Of a stretch of DNA of 64,000 bases, positions 56,207 to 64,000 are shown piece by piece. The DNA comes from Curtobacterium sp. ISL-83. GTDB taxonomy: Bacteria; Actinomycetota; Actinomycetes; Actinomycetales; Microbacteriaceae. The position numbers and the translations under genes were made by a program. The notes under the pieces were generated by a model. That model saw only the letters and a list, made by a program, of their open reading frames with translations. It ran no database searches and was not told the origin of the DNA. Position 1 is the first letter of the stretch. The number at the start of each line of letters is the position of its first letter. Location: positions 124,001 through 188,000 of the forward strand of contig NZ_JAGGPH010000012.1 in the NCBI RefSeq assembly GCF_018613895.1, written 5' to 3'.

Positions 56207-57199
56207 ATGACGGTGAGCTCCGATGTCCGCACTGATCGCCATCCTCTCACCGCCGACGGGTCGGTCGAGCTGGCGGTGCTCGATCGCAACGGGTTCGACG
56301 AGAGCCGCCACATCGGCGCCGGGGTCGTGGTCGCCGCTGACGGCACCGTGATCGACGCGGTCGGTGACAGCAGCGCGAGCGTGTACCCCCGATCGACCAT
56401 GAAGCCGTTCCAGGCGCTCGCGGTCCGCCGGGCCGGGGCCGTGTTCGACGCCGAGGAGCTCGTGCTCAGCACGGCGAGCCACGCCGGGACCGCAGCGCAC
56501 CAGGCGATCGCACGCCACATGCTCGAGTCGTTCGACCACGTCGAGGACGACCTCCGCTGCCCGCCGGACATGCCCTTCGACCGGGCCACTGCCCGCACGA
56601 TGACGGAACCGCGGCGGCTCGCGATGAACTGCTCGGGCAAGCACGCGGGGATGCTCGCGGCCTGCCGGGTGAACGGGTGGGACGAGCGGACCTACCTGGA
56701 GATCACGCATCCCCTGCAGCAGCGGGTGCGTGAGACCGTGGAGGAGTTCACCCACGAGGTCGTCGACCTGGTGGGGACCGACGGCTGCGGTGCGCCGGTC
56801 TTCCCGCTCACGCTCGCAGGACTGGCCCGGGGCTTCGCCGGTGTGGTTGCGCGGTCGGACGACGGAGCGGCCGCGCTCACCGATGCCGTGCTCGCGCATC
56901 CGTGGGCGATCGACGGGGTGGGGCGCGCGAACACGGTGACCATCGAGCGGCTCGGTGTGCTGGCGAAGCTCGGCGCCGAGGGGGTCATGGTGATGGGCCT
57001 CCCCGGCGGCGCGGCCGTCGCGGTGAAGACGCTGGACGGGTCCCAGCGCGCGGGTACCCTCGCGGCGCTGACCCTGCTGGAGCGGAACGGGATGGTGTCG
57101 GCCGAGGGTGTCGCCGGCGTGATGGCGGCGACCGGTGAGCGGGTGCTCGGCGGCGGGGTTCCGGTGGGTGCGGTGCGCGTGGGGTCCGGGCTGCGCTGA
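56207..57199 (+). CDS. L-asparaginase (AnsA/asparaginase II family of Rhizobium type)
   Basis: 330 residues. Conserved features: SVYPRSTMKPFQALAVRRAG, LVLSTASHAGTAAHQAIARH, AMNCSGKHAGMLAACRVNGW, VGTDGCGAPVFPLTLAGLAR and AEGVMVMGLPGGAAVAVKTL. This family hydrolyses asparagine with a Ser/Lys/Cys-based site and is unrelated to E. coli asparaginases. Start supported by the leaderless -10. Convergent with the next gene, only 18 bp apart, without a terminator hairpin. Confidence 0.92.
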   Translation: MTVSSDVRTDRHPLTADGSVELAVLDRNGFDESRHIGAGVVVAADGTVIDAVGDSSASVYPRSTMKPFQALAVRRAGAVFDAEELVLSTASHAGTAAHQAIARHMLESFDHVEDDLRCPPDMPFDRATARTMTEPRRLAMNCSGKHAGMLAACRVNGWDERTYLEITHPLQQRVRETVEEFTHEVVDLVGTDGCGAPVFPLTLAGLARGFAGVVARSDDGAAALTDAVLAHPWAIDGVGRANTVTIERLGVLAKLGAEGVMVMGLPGGAAVAVKTLDGSQRAGTLAALTLLERNGMVSAEGVAGVMAATGERVLGGGVPVGAVRVGSGLR

Positions 57200-57217
57200 C
57201 CCGTCGTCGAGCGCACG

Positions 57218-58273
57218 TCAGCCTCCGGAGACCCTGACGAGCGGCAACACCGGAGCGATCAGGGTCGGAACGGTTCGATCGGCCGACGCCAGGGCAGCGC
57301 CCGAGCGGTCCGAGCCGTCCGAGCCGTCCGAACCGGGAAGGCGATCGGCGCAAGTCGTCCCGTCACGGCGGTCGTGGTGCCGCCCTGTGCTGCCGTGGTC
57401 GCGGCGATCGCGGCCGGGTCGGCGGACCAGGCATCCGTAGCGCGAGACCTCGATCGCCACGTCCCAGCGGCTGGGAGCGCTGCCGAGCCCCGGCACCAGC
57501 ACGACGGTCGTGATCGGTTCACCCGTGCTGCGCAGGCGCACGGCCACGGCGACGCCGTCCGGGACAACGGCGGTCCCGCCGGCGCGTGCTGACCCGACGC
57601 TCCGTGCCCCATCGCCCGCGCAGCCGTCACCGCGCCCCCGCGCGATCGGTCCGGCACGAACGTGATCGCCGGGCGGACCCACCCGCCGGACGATGTCGTC
57701 GCGTCCGGCGGCACGGCGCACCTGCTCGGCGACCGCGGTGAACACCGCCTGTGCCAGGGCGCCCTGTCCCACGACGAGGACGTGCCGCTCGTGGACGCCG
57801 ACCACCTCCGGAGGTCCACCCACCTGCCCCCGCACGATCCCGTGGCCGAGCACGAGGGCGTGGCCGGGGACGAGGGCCCGGCTGGGGACCAGCGATCCGG
57901 GGGCCGTGTGGTCCGAGCCGACCGCCTCCCCCGCCGCACCAGCGCTGGCCGCTCCGAGCGCGCCCAGCGTTGCGGGCGATCCCGTGCCTCCCGGCCCGCT
58001 CGTCCCTGCCGGACCTGCCGTCCCTACCGGACCTGCCGGACCTGCCGTCTGCGCCGTCGCCTCCGCAGGCACGGCACGAGCGAGGACGGGCACTGGCGGA
58101 TCGTCGGCCCCGTCGACGGACGACCGGGCGAGGACGACGTCGAGCACCGCGCATCCTGCCCCCGCCGCGATCAACGCGAGACGGCCCGCATCGGCGATCG
58201 GCGCGAACACCCCGACGAGCACCGACAGCACAGCGCCGGTCACGAGGAAGCACCGGGCGACGAACAGGGACAT
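57218..58273 (-). CDS. Membrane protein with collagen-like linker, unknown function
   Basis: 351 residues. Two N-terminal membrane helices (CFLVTGAVLSVLVGVFAPIA; ALIAAGAGCAVLDVVLA), then a collagen-like Gly-Pro stretch at about 78-98 (AGPAGPVGTAGPAGTSGPGG) and a soluble part including VVGVHERHVLVVGQGALAQA and TTVVLVPGLGSAPSRWDVAI. A GSDGSDGSD repeat lies near the end. No recognised domain. GC-rich third codon positions and a GGGGG site before ATG 58273 support it being coding. It lies 110 bp downstream of the FHA gene and may belong to that unit. Confidence 0.6.
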   Translation of the reverse strand: MSLFVARCFLVTGAVLSVLVGVFAPIADAGRLALIAAGAGCAVLDVVLARSSVDGADDPPVPVLARAVPAEATAQTAGPAGPVGTAGPAGTSGPGGTGSPATLGALGAASAGAAGEAVGSDHTAPGSLVPSRALVPGHALVLGHGIVRGQVGGPPEVVGVHERHVLVVGQGALAQAVFTAVAEQVRRAAGRDDIVRRVGPPGDHVRAGPIARGRGDGCAGDGARSVGSARAGGTAVVPDGVAVAVRLRSTGEPITTVVLVPGLGSAPSRWDVAIEVSRYGCLVRRPGRDRRDHGSTGRHHDRRDGTTCADRLPGSDGSDGSDRSGAALASADRTVPTLIAPVLPLVRVSGG

Positions 58274-58383
58274 GCCCCCATCGGAGCACGACAGCGGAGG
58301 CAGCGGGCAGTTCGAAGCCGCAGATGTGGAAGCGCTCCGCCCCTCCTGCTGCTGTGGAGGAAGCGCGGAGCGCTCCCGGGGGC

Positions 58384-60336
58384 CTACTGGACGAGGAAGA
58401 ACTGCTCGCCGACGTCGACACGGGCGCCGCGCTCGACCCGGTACCGACGACCGGGTTCGCAGCGCCGGATCGAGCCGTCGATGTGGCGGATGACCGTGCC
58501 GTTCCCGGAGAACCGGTCGGACACCCACAGGTCGTCGCCGTCCCGACCGAGTTCGAGGTGCGTCTTCGACACGGACTTGCCCGGGTCGTGGATCGTGAGC
58601 AGGTCGTCGAACCGCTCCCCCGGCTGCGGCCGCGGCAGTCGGCCCAGCAGCCCCGTGCCGTGCACGCCCAGGCGCTCGCCGGTGCTGAAGTGCAGGACGA
58701 ACGGCGCACGCGTCGGGGTCTTCGACACGATGCGGGTCTCGTCGACGTCTTCGTCGTCGACAGCGTCGTCAGGTGCATCGCCCGCCAGACCGTCAGCAGC
58801 GGACAGCACGCCTCCTGGGTGTGCCTCGCGACCGGCTGACGAGTCCTCGACGTCCCGCAGCGGGAGCGCCGATCCCGCGGCTCCCGGAACCGGGGGCAGC
58901 GGTGCCGCCATCGGGACACCGGGGGCGGCCGGAGCGGAACGGGGAACGGTGGGCGACACCGGCGTCGACGACGCATCGGGAGCACGACCGCCGTCCGACT
59001 CGGGCGTCGGGGCCGCGTGCGCGCCGCGCGGACGCTCAGCGCTGGGTCCGTCGGAGGCCGGCACGTCCGCGGCGGTGTGTGCCCCTTCGGGTCGTCCGTC
59101 CGCTGACGTGACGTCGTCAACTCCGTCGGCACCGTCAACCGGGCCGGGGTGCACCCCGGAATCGCCAGCGCTGTCGGCGGCCGACCGGTCGTCGCCGCGT
59201 CGGACCTCACCGTCATGGCTGTCGCGGTCGTCGTGGTCGTCCGACCAGTCCTCCGGACCGGCGGGAGACTCGGTCACACCGGTGGACCCTGCACCACCGT
59301 CGGGCTCACTCGCGTCCTCGTCGCCGCGTCCGCCGAGGACGTCCGAGTCGTCAGCGGCCCAGTCCGGCCGTGTCATCGGGAGCGGCATGACCGGACCCGT
59401 GAAGGCGGCGGTCACCGCCGGGCGGACCGCGCCGCACTCCGAACAGAAGATGTCGTCCGGTTCGAGCTGGTGCCCGCACACGTGGCACACGCTGCCCTGC
59501 GCGCCGGGCTGGACGAGCGGCGTGGGGCGCGGGGGCCGACGGTCCACCAGGGGCTCCACCACCGCGGTGTCGCCCGGCTGCGGGCCGGCAGCAGCGTCCG
59601 CGCCGTCCGCACGCTGGTCGCCCGGGTGCTGCTGGTCAACGAGGTCCTGCTGCTCAGCGCTGCGGGCACCGTCCGGATCGGCGTCCGTGTTCGCTCGCCC
59701 GACCCACCAGGCCGGGGCGGAGGGTGCGGGCTCGGCAGCCGGCGGTGCCCAGGATGCTGCCGCGGGACCCTGCGACGGCGCGCCGGTCGGGGTCCGGTCA
59801 CCGTCTGGCCGCGGGGGCTGGGCACGTCGAGCGACCCGGGTCACCTCGGGGTCGTCGACGTCGTCGAACGCTGCCGCGCCGGCGTGCTCGGTGCCGGACA
59901 GTGTCGACGGATCGACGGGGGCGTCCGGGTACCCGTTGGGGTCGAGCGAGGGCTCGGCCGGCACCGCGTGCTCACGAGGGCCCGAGGAGAGCCCCGAGTC
60001 GCCACCGTGCACGTGCGTGGGAGCGGAACGCGGGACGGCGTCGGCGGGCCGGTACACCGGCACCGGGGCGGGCGGCTGTGTGTCCCGACGGTCCTCGCCG
60101 GTGAGCCACGCACGCGTGGCAGGGTCGAGGGTGGACTCCGGGAGCCAGGCCTCGGTCGCGGGGTCGGGCCGACGCCCGTGCGGGTCCGGCTGCTGCAGCG
60201 GCGGTGGCGGAGCCTGCTCGACCGGCGTCGCTGCGGCGGGTCGACGGCTCGCCGCAGCGGTCACCGCACGTCCGCATTCACCGCAGAAGATGGCTCCGTC
60301 CGGCAGCATCGATCCGCAGTGTTCGCATCTGATCAC
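58384..60336 (-). CDS. FHA-domain protein with two zinc ribbons
   Basis: 650 residues. Zinc ribbon 1 at Cys4, 7, 18, 21 (MIRCEHCGSMLPDGAIFCGE); a long acidic/proline linker; zinc ribbon 2 at Cys284, 287, 298, 301 (VCHVCGHQLEPDDIFCSECG); another disordered stretch; C-terminal FHA domain from about 545 with GTGLLGRLPRPQPGERFDDL, SVSKTHLELGRDGDDLWVSD, RFSGNGT. FHA binds phosphothreonine; the segments DPEVTRVARR and DVDETRIVSK are possible Thr phosphorylation sites (inference). GTG overlaps the upstream gene by 4 bp. Confidence 0.9.
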   Translation of the reverse strand: MIRCEHCGSMLPDGAIFCGECGRAVTAAASRRPAAATPVEQAPPPPLQQPDPHGRRPDPATEAWLPESTLDPATRAWLTGEDRRDTQPPAPVPVYRPADAVPRSAPTHVHGGDSGLSSGPREHAVPAEPSLDPNGYPDAPVDPSTLSGTEHAGAAAFDDVDDPEVTRVARRAQPPRPDGDRTPTGAPSQGPAAASWAPPAAEPAPSAPAWWVGRANTDADPDGARSAEQQDLVDQQHPGDQRADGADAAAGPQPGDTAVVEPLVDRRPPRPTPLVQPGAQGSVCHVCGHQLEPDDIFCSECGAVRPAVTAAFTGPVMPLPMTRPDWAADDSDVLGGRGDEDASEPDGGAGSTGVTESPAGPEDWSDDHDDRDSHDGEVRRGDDRSAADSAGDSGVHPGPVDGADGVDDVTSADGRPEGAHTAADVPASDGPSAERPRGAHAAPTPESDGGRAPDASSTPVSPTVPRSAPAAPGVPMAAPLPPVPGAAGSALPLRDVEDSSAGREAHPGGVLSAADGLAGDAPDDAVDDEDVDETRIVSKTPTRAPFVLHFSTGERLGVHGTGLLGRLPRPQPGERFDDLLTIHDPGKSVSKTHLELGRDGDDLWVSDRFSGNGTVIRHIDGSIRRCEPGRRYRVERGARVDVGEQFFLVQ

Positions 60337-62825
60337 GTGGTGCCTCTGTCCTCATCCGGCCGTCCGCGTCGCTTGTCCGGCCTCCGGCCATCGTAGTCAC
60401 GACGGCGCGACGTGCCCTGCCGGTCCGGCCCGCGTTGTCCGGCCCGAGCGGCGCCGGTCGCGACCGCAGCGCTCGCGGAGCGTGCCCGCGCCGCGATCCG
60501 GAGCGACCGGAGCGACACGGCCGCGCGGAACCGTTCACGGCGGGTGCGGCCCTGGTGGAGGGTCCCGATCGCCTCGTCCGCCGCGGACCACATGCGGTCC
60601 GCGGTCTGCGGGTCGGCGTCGCTCGGGCCGAAGACCGCCCGGTCCGCCAGGGCGGCCAAGCCGGTCCCACCCTCTCCCGGTGCACCGACGATCGCCTCCC
60701 GTCGCGTCGCCGCAGCCGCGACCAGGTGTCCGCGGTCGACGAGCGCGTCGCGGTACTCGTCCCAGGCGCCCACGATCCGCTCACGCGGAGTGGACGCGAG
60801 CCGACGTCGGCGACGACGGAGCCGCTTCACCAGGACGATCGCCGCGAACGGGGCGAGCACCAGGGCCACGAACCCGAGCGTGGCGAGCACCCACGGCAGG
60901 ATCGCGAGCAGGATCTGCAGCCACAGCGGCTGGACCGGCGGCGTGTTCCGGTCACTCTGCGGCGGCGCCTGCTGCCCTTGGTCCTGCTGCTCGGCCGGGG
61001 GCGGCGGGACCACCGTCTCGGGCCGTGTGACGGGCTGCGGGGTCTGTTGCTGGGCGTCGGGGATCTGCCGGACGACGGGGTTCGGGTTGATCGTCACCCA
61101 GCCCCACTGTGCGGTGTCGACCTCGATGCGCGCGGTGACGTCCGACCCGCGGAAGGTCACGGACCCGCCCGTCGGTGCCCCGGCCCCCGCCCCGGAGTCA
61201 CCGCCCGGCGCGAACCCGAGGACGACGCGGGACGGGAAGCCCAGCTGCTGCGCCATCAGCGCGGCTGCGACCGCGTACTGCTCCTGGTCGCCGATCATGA
61301 GCGGCGAGGTGAGGAGTTCCTGGATGCGGTCGGCACCGTGCCCCGACCGGCTCACGCGGTCGTCCCCGACGCCGTGGCTCACGTACCCCTTGCGCTTGAG
61401 GGCCTGCACCATCGCCACGAGCTTGGCACCGTCGGTCGTCGCGTCGCCGGTCGTCGCCTGGACCGTGTCACGGACCGCGTCCGGCACCCCCTTCGCCGCG
61501 GGGATCGTCGCCGAACCCGGTCGGGCCGCGGCGAGCTGCGCGTCGGTGGGTTGCTCCGGCACGACCGCCGTCAGGTCGTACCGGGTCCCACGCGAGACTC
61601 CGCCGACCACCGCGCCGGTCCCCGTCGCGCTGTTGTAGAAGAACGCGCCGCGGGCCTTCTCCGCGTCCCGCCCGGAGAACGCGACGTGCTGCAGGTCGCC
61701 GACCGTCGGGAGCCAGACTCCGGAGTAGCCGTCGACCGTGATCCCGACGTGTTCCGTCGTGCCCCGCACCCCGCGGACGTCGACCGACGTCGGGACCCGT
61801 TCGAAGGTCCCGGACTCCGAGGAACCGTCGCTGCCGCCGACCTGGTAGACCACTCCGTCGTACGTGTCCAGCGTGGCGATCCGGACGAAGCCGTCGGACG
61901 GCAGCCCGGTGACCCGGAGCTGCGGCGCGTCCGAGGCGCCCGGCTCCTCGTACGCACGGAACCCGCTGAGGGGGCTCACGTACCCATGCGGGTCGAAGGG
62001 CTTCACGACGTCGGTCCGCGCGACCGTCCGACCGACAGTCGGTGGTGCGACGAGGCCGAGACCGGTCGCGACCACGGCCGCAGCGACGATCGTGCCGGTG
62101 CCGACGAGCGCCGGCCGCACGATCGACCGGAGGACCGGGACCGGCGCGCCGATGGTCGAGGACACGGCGACCGCGCGCCGCACGTGCCGGAGCGTGAGCG
62201 CCCAGACCAGCGCGATCGCGCCGAGGACGACCGCGGTCGCGATGGACGTGTCGAGCCGGCTGGGCCCGACGACGACGCCCGCTGCGAAGAGGACCAGGGC
62301 GGGGATGCTCGCCAGTTCCTGACGGGAGGCACGGGTCGCCACGCTCACGGCCGTCACCGTCGCCACGAGGAGCGTGACGAAGTACGGCACGAGCAGGGCT
62401 TCGTAGGACCCGACCGGCAGGCTGATGGTCACCAGTTGCTTCCAACCGAGGGCGACTCCGGCGAACAGGTAGAGCAGCCCGGTGCCGGTCGGCAGGACGC
62501 CGTTCGCCTCGCCCGGCACCGCAGCAGGGACCCCGCTCACCGCGAACACCGCGACGGTCGCGACCACGACGACCGCGGTCGGGAGACGGAGGACCGCGCC
62601 GAGGAGCGCCACCACGGTGCCGAACACGATCGCGGTCACCGCGGCGACGATCATCGAGCCGTCGCGGTACACGGGCCACCACGCGGTGCTCGCGACCACG
62701 AGCAACAACCAGACGACCAGGGTCCCGCCGGCCAGACGCACGGGTGCGAACCGACGGACCTGCCGTCGATCGGAGCGTCGGACGGCCCGGCGGCCGCGCT
62801 CGGCCGGTACCGGTGTGGCGCTCAT
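60333..62825 (-). CDS. Transglutaminase-like membrane protein, catalytic residues lost
   Basis: 830 residues: about six membrane helices in the first 260, an extracellular transglutaminase-like domain at about 270-580, a Pro/Gln linker, another helix (LLAILPWVLATLGFVALVLA) and a basic cytoplasmic tail. The core motif reads IGDQEQYAVAAALMAQQLGF, where active families have GDC; Gln514 replaces the nucleophile, and the later His region reads TARIEVDTAQWGWV, also without His. ATG 62825 overlaps the DUF58 stop by 4 bp. Part of the actinobacterial DUF58-transglutaminase-FHA cluster. Confidence 0.9.
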   Translation of the reverse strand: MSATPVPAERGRRAVRRSDRRQVRRFAPVRLAGGTLVVWLLLVVASTAWWPVYRDGSMIVAAVTAIVFGTVVALLGAVLRLPTAVVVVATVAVFAVSGVPAAVPGEANGVLPTGTGLLYLFAGVALGWKQLVTISLPVGSYEALLVPYFVTLLVATVTAVSVATRASRQELASIPALVLFAAGVVVGPSRLDTSIATAVVLGAIALVWALTLRHVRRAVAVSSTIGAPVPVLRSIVRPALVGTGTIVAAAVVATGLGLVAPPTVGRTVARTDVVKPFDPHGYVSPLSGFRAYEEPGASDAPQLRVTGLPSDGFVRIATLDTYDGVVYQVGGSDGSSESGTFERVPTSVDVRGVRGTTEHVGITVDGYSGVWLPTVGDLQHVAFSGRDAEKARGAFFYNSATGTGAVVGGVSRGTRYDLTAVVPEQPTDAQLAAARPGSATIPAAKGVPDAVRDTVQATTGDATTDGAKLVAMVQALKRKGYVSHGVGDDRVSRSGHGADRIQELLTSPLMIGDQEQYAVAAALMAQQLGFPSRVVLGFAPGGDSGAGAGAPTGGSVTFRGSDVTARIEVDTAQWGWVTINPNPVVRQIPDAQQQTPQPVTRPETVVPPPPAEQQDQGQQAPPQSDRNTPPVQPLWLQILLAILPWVLATLGFVALVLAPFAAIVLVKRLRRRRRRLASTPRERIVGAWDEYRDALVDRGHLVAAAATRREAIVGAPGEGGTGLAALADRAVFGPSDADPQTADRMWSAADEAIGTLHQGRTRRERFRAAVSLRSLRIAARARSASAAVATGAARAGQRGPDRQGTSRRRDYDGRRPDKRRGRPDEDRGTT

Positions 62826-64000
62826 GCTGCGGCTCCCGACCGGTGCAGGGCGTGCCGCAGGTCGTCGAGGTAGCCGATCGTCATCACCGTCAAGCCGGCG
62901 ACGCGCACGAACCGCGGCTGCGCCTCGGGCTCGCAGATCACCGCGACCACCTCGACGCCGACCGGGAAGCGGGTGGCGGCGAGCCGGAGTGCCGGCAGTC
63001 CCACCGAGGACCCGACGACGAGGAACGCGACGGAGATGCCGGCGGTGTCCCGCCCGACCAGGCGTGCGACCTCGGCGATCGGCAGGCAGGCATCCGCCAG
63101 GCTGACGCGGGCGAAGTCGTCGAGCAGACGGGTGGGCGTGACCGTCGGGAGCGACCGCACCGCGTACACCGCCCGCTTGGCGAACTCGGGGGTCCGCTCG
63201 GAGACCACGACGGTGACCTCGCGACCGTCGCGGATCGCCCGGCTCCCGAGGGACGCCGCGGCGCTCACCGCGAGCTCGAACTCCTCGTCGGCGGCGAACT
63301 CCGTGCGGGACAGCGCCAGGGCGATCACGAGGTGCGATCGCCGGGTGTCCTCGAACTGACGCACCATCAGCGCGCCGGACTTCGCCGTGGACTTCCAGTG
63401 GATGGTCCGGGGGTCGTCGCCCGGCATGTACTCGCGGATCGCGTGGAAGGCGATGTCGGCGGGCGACAGGTCCGTGGTCGCCTGCCCCTCGAGGTCCCGC
63501 ACCAACCCGGTGCTCGTCGACGGGATCGCGATGGTCCGCGGGTGCACGATGACCTGTTCCCGCTCGGTCCACACGAGTTCCCGGCGAACGAGTCCGACGG
63601 GGTCCGCGCGCACACCGGTGACCGGCCCGACGTCGAGCACCCCGCGGTGCGACGTCGGCACCGGGACCGATCGTTCGAAGGCGCCGCGCGGTCCGATCGC
63701 GGGGATGGCGACGTCGACCAGGCCGACGCCGACCGGGACCTCCACGGTGGTCGGGACGGACGGCAGCCGCGACGGGTTCTCCGCGGTCACGACGACCCCG
63801 GCCGCGTCTCCGACGGCGACCCGGTGCACCGGCAGGCGCATCCGGATCTGGAGGCGCGACCGGCCGATGAGGGCGATGGCCGCGACCACGACGAGGACGG
63901 CGCCCGCGAACCCGACGACCACGACCTCGCGGAGCCCGAACCGGTACCCGACGACGAACGCGACGAGCGTGAGCGCGGCGACCGTCCAACCGAGGCCGGT
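62822..64000 (-). CDS. DUF58 protein (5' end outside the window)
   Basis: At least 392 codons remain. The open frame continues through 64000 with a hydrophobic stretch before the first internal GTG, so the true start lies upstream. Two N-terminal helices, then an immunoglobulin-like part and a DUF58/vWA-like domain with HAIREYMPGDDPRTIHWKST and LMVRQFEDTRRSHLVIALAL. The usual upstream partner is a MoxR AAA+ ATPase (not visible here). Likely helps assemble or check membrane/periplasmic complexes. Confidence 0.88.
   Translation of the reverse strand, partial: TGLGWTVAALTLVAFVVGYRFGLREVVVVGFAGAVLVVVAAIALIGRSRLQIRMRLPVHRVAVGDAAGVVVTAENPSRLPSVPTTVEVPVGVGLVDVAIPAIGPRGAFERSVPVPTSHRGVLDVGPVTGVRADPVGLVRRELVWTEREQVIVHPRTIAIPSTSTGLVRDLEGQATTDLSPADIAFHAIREYMPGDDPRTIHWKSTAKSGALMVRQFEDTRRSHLVIALALSRTEFAADEEFELAVSAAASLGSRAIRDGREVTVVVSERTPEFAKRAVYAVRSLPTVTPTRLLDDFARVSLADACLPIAEVARLVGRDTAGISVAFLVVGSSVGLPALRLAATRFPVGVEVVAVICEPEAQPRFVRVAGLTVMTIGYLDDLRHALHRSGAAA

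Noticed and set aside
57662..61030. Plus-strand open frame of 1122 codons opposite the FHA gene and its neighbours
   Set aside because: It crosses several minus-strand genes that have clear FHA, zinc-ribbon and transglutaminase-like motifs; its own product is Ser/Pro/Arg-rich low complexity.
63922..64000. GTG at 63922 as the DUF58 start
   Set aside because: The frame stays open and hydrophobic upstream to the window edge (a further membrane helix is seen), so the gene is truncated by the window rather than starting there.

Overview
The window is about 70% GC, gene-dense and almost entirely minus-strand. Starts are often GTG, stop/start overlaps of 1 or 4 bp are common, and many promoters look leaderless. 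Gene content and order (pyrR-pyrB-pyrC-carA-carB-pyrF, mIHF joined to guanylate kinase, rpoZ-metK-priA, aroC-aroK-aroB-efp-nusB, mltG-ruvX-alaS-rpsD, truB/ribF, infB-ylxR-nusA, dxr-rip1-ispG-proS) indicate an actinobacterium, most plausibly Microbacteriaceae and perhaps Curtobacterium. The genus is an inference. No rRNA, tRNA, phage, IS element or CRISPR array was seen.

Left part (1-7.4 kb): fmt lies at the edge. It is separated from its usual neighbour priA by an apparently inserted block holding a large SF2 helicase with a C-terminal membrane hairpin, a DUF4383 membrane protein on the plus strand, and the threonine-catabolic pair tdh-kbl. The block ends at a 16-bp tandem repeat that carries the priA stop codon. 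7.4-22 kb: one long minus-strand run nusB / pyrR-pyrB-pyrC-orf-carA-carB-pyrF-gmk-rpoZ-metK-priA, making UMP and GMP/GDP precursors, the RNA polymerase omega subunit and SAM, with a PyrR-type translational control site before pyrR. efp lies just upstream of nusB. 22-29 kb: an ABC1/UbiB-like kinase, the shikimate genes aroC-aroK-aroB, and mltG-ruvX. 29-33 kb: alaS, a small membrane protein and rpsD. 33-37 kb: rarA diverges from a cyclophilin gene, followed by a DUF349 gene.

37-46.3 kb: ribF, two small membrane proteins, truB, a divergent pair (P-loop-like protein / mutY) with overlapping promoters, then rbfA, infB, ylxR (rnpM) and nusA. The interval between nusA and proS, where actinobacteria usually carry rimP, instead holds a striking non-coding array: seventeen 19-bp units arranged as two mirrored (inverted) halves around identical 16-bp apices. 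46.8-55.6 kb: proS, ispG, an isochorismatase-like hydrolase with an NCS1 permease (apparently inserted in the isoprenoid block), rip1, dxr and an FKBP lipoprotein.

55.6-64 kb: an OsmC-like protein, an asparaginase on the plus strand, an unrecognised membrane protein, and an overlapping three-gene unit DUF58 - transglutaminase-like membrane protein - FHA/zinc-ribbon protein. The transglutaminase-like protein lacks the catalytic Cys and probably the His. The DUF58 gene runs off the right edge.
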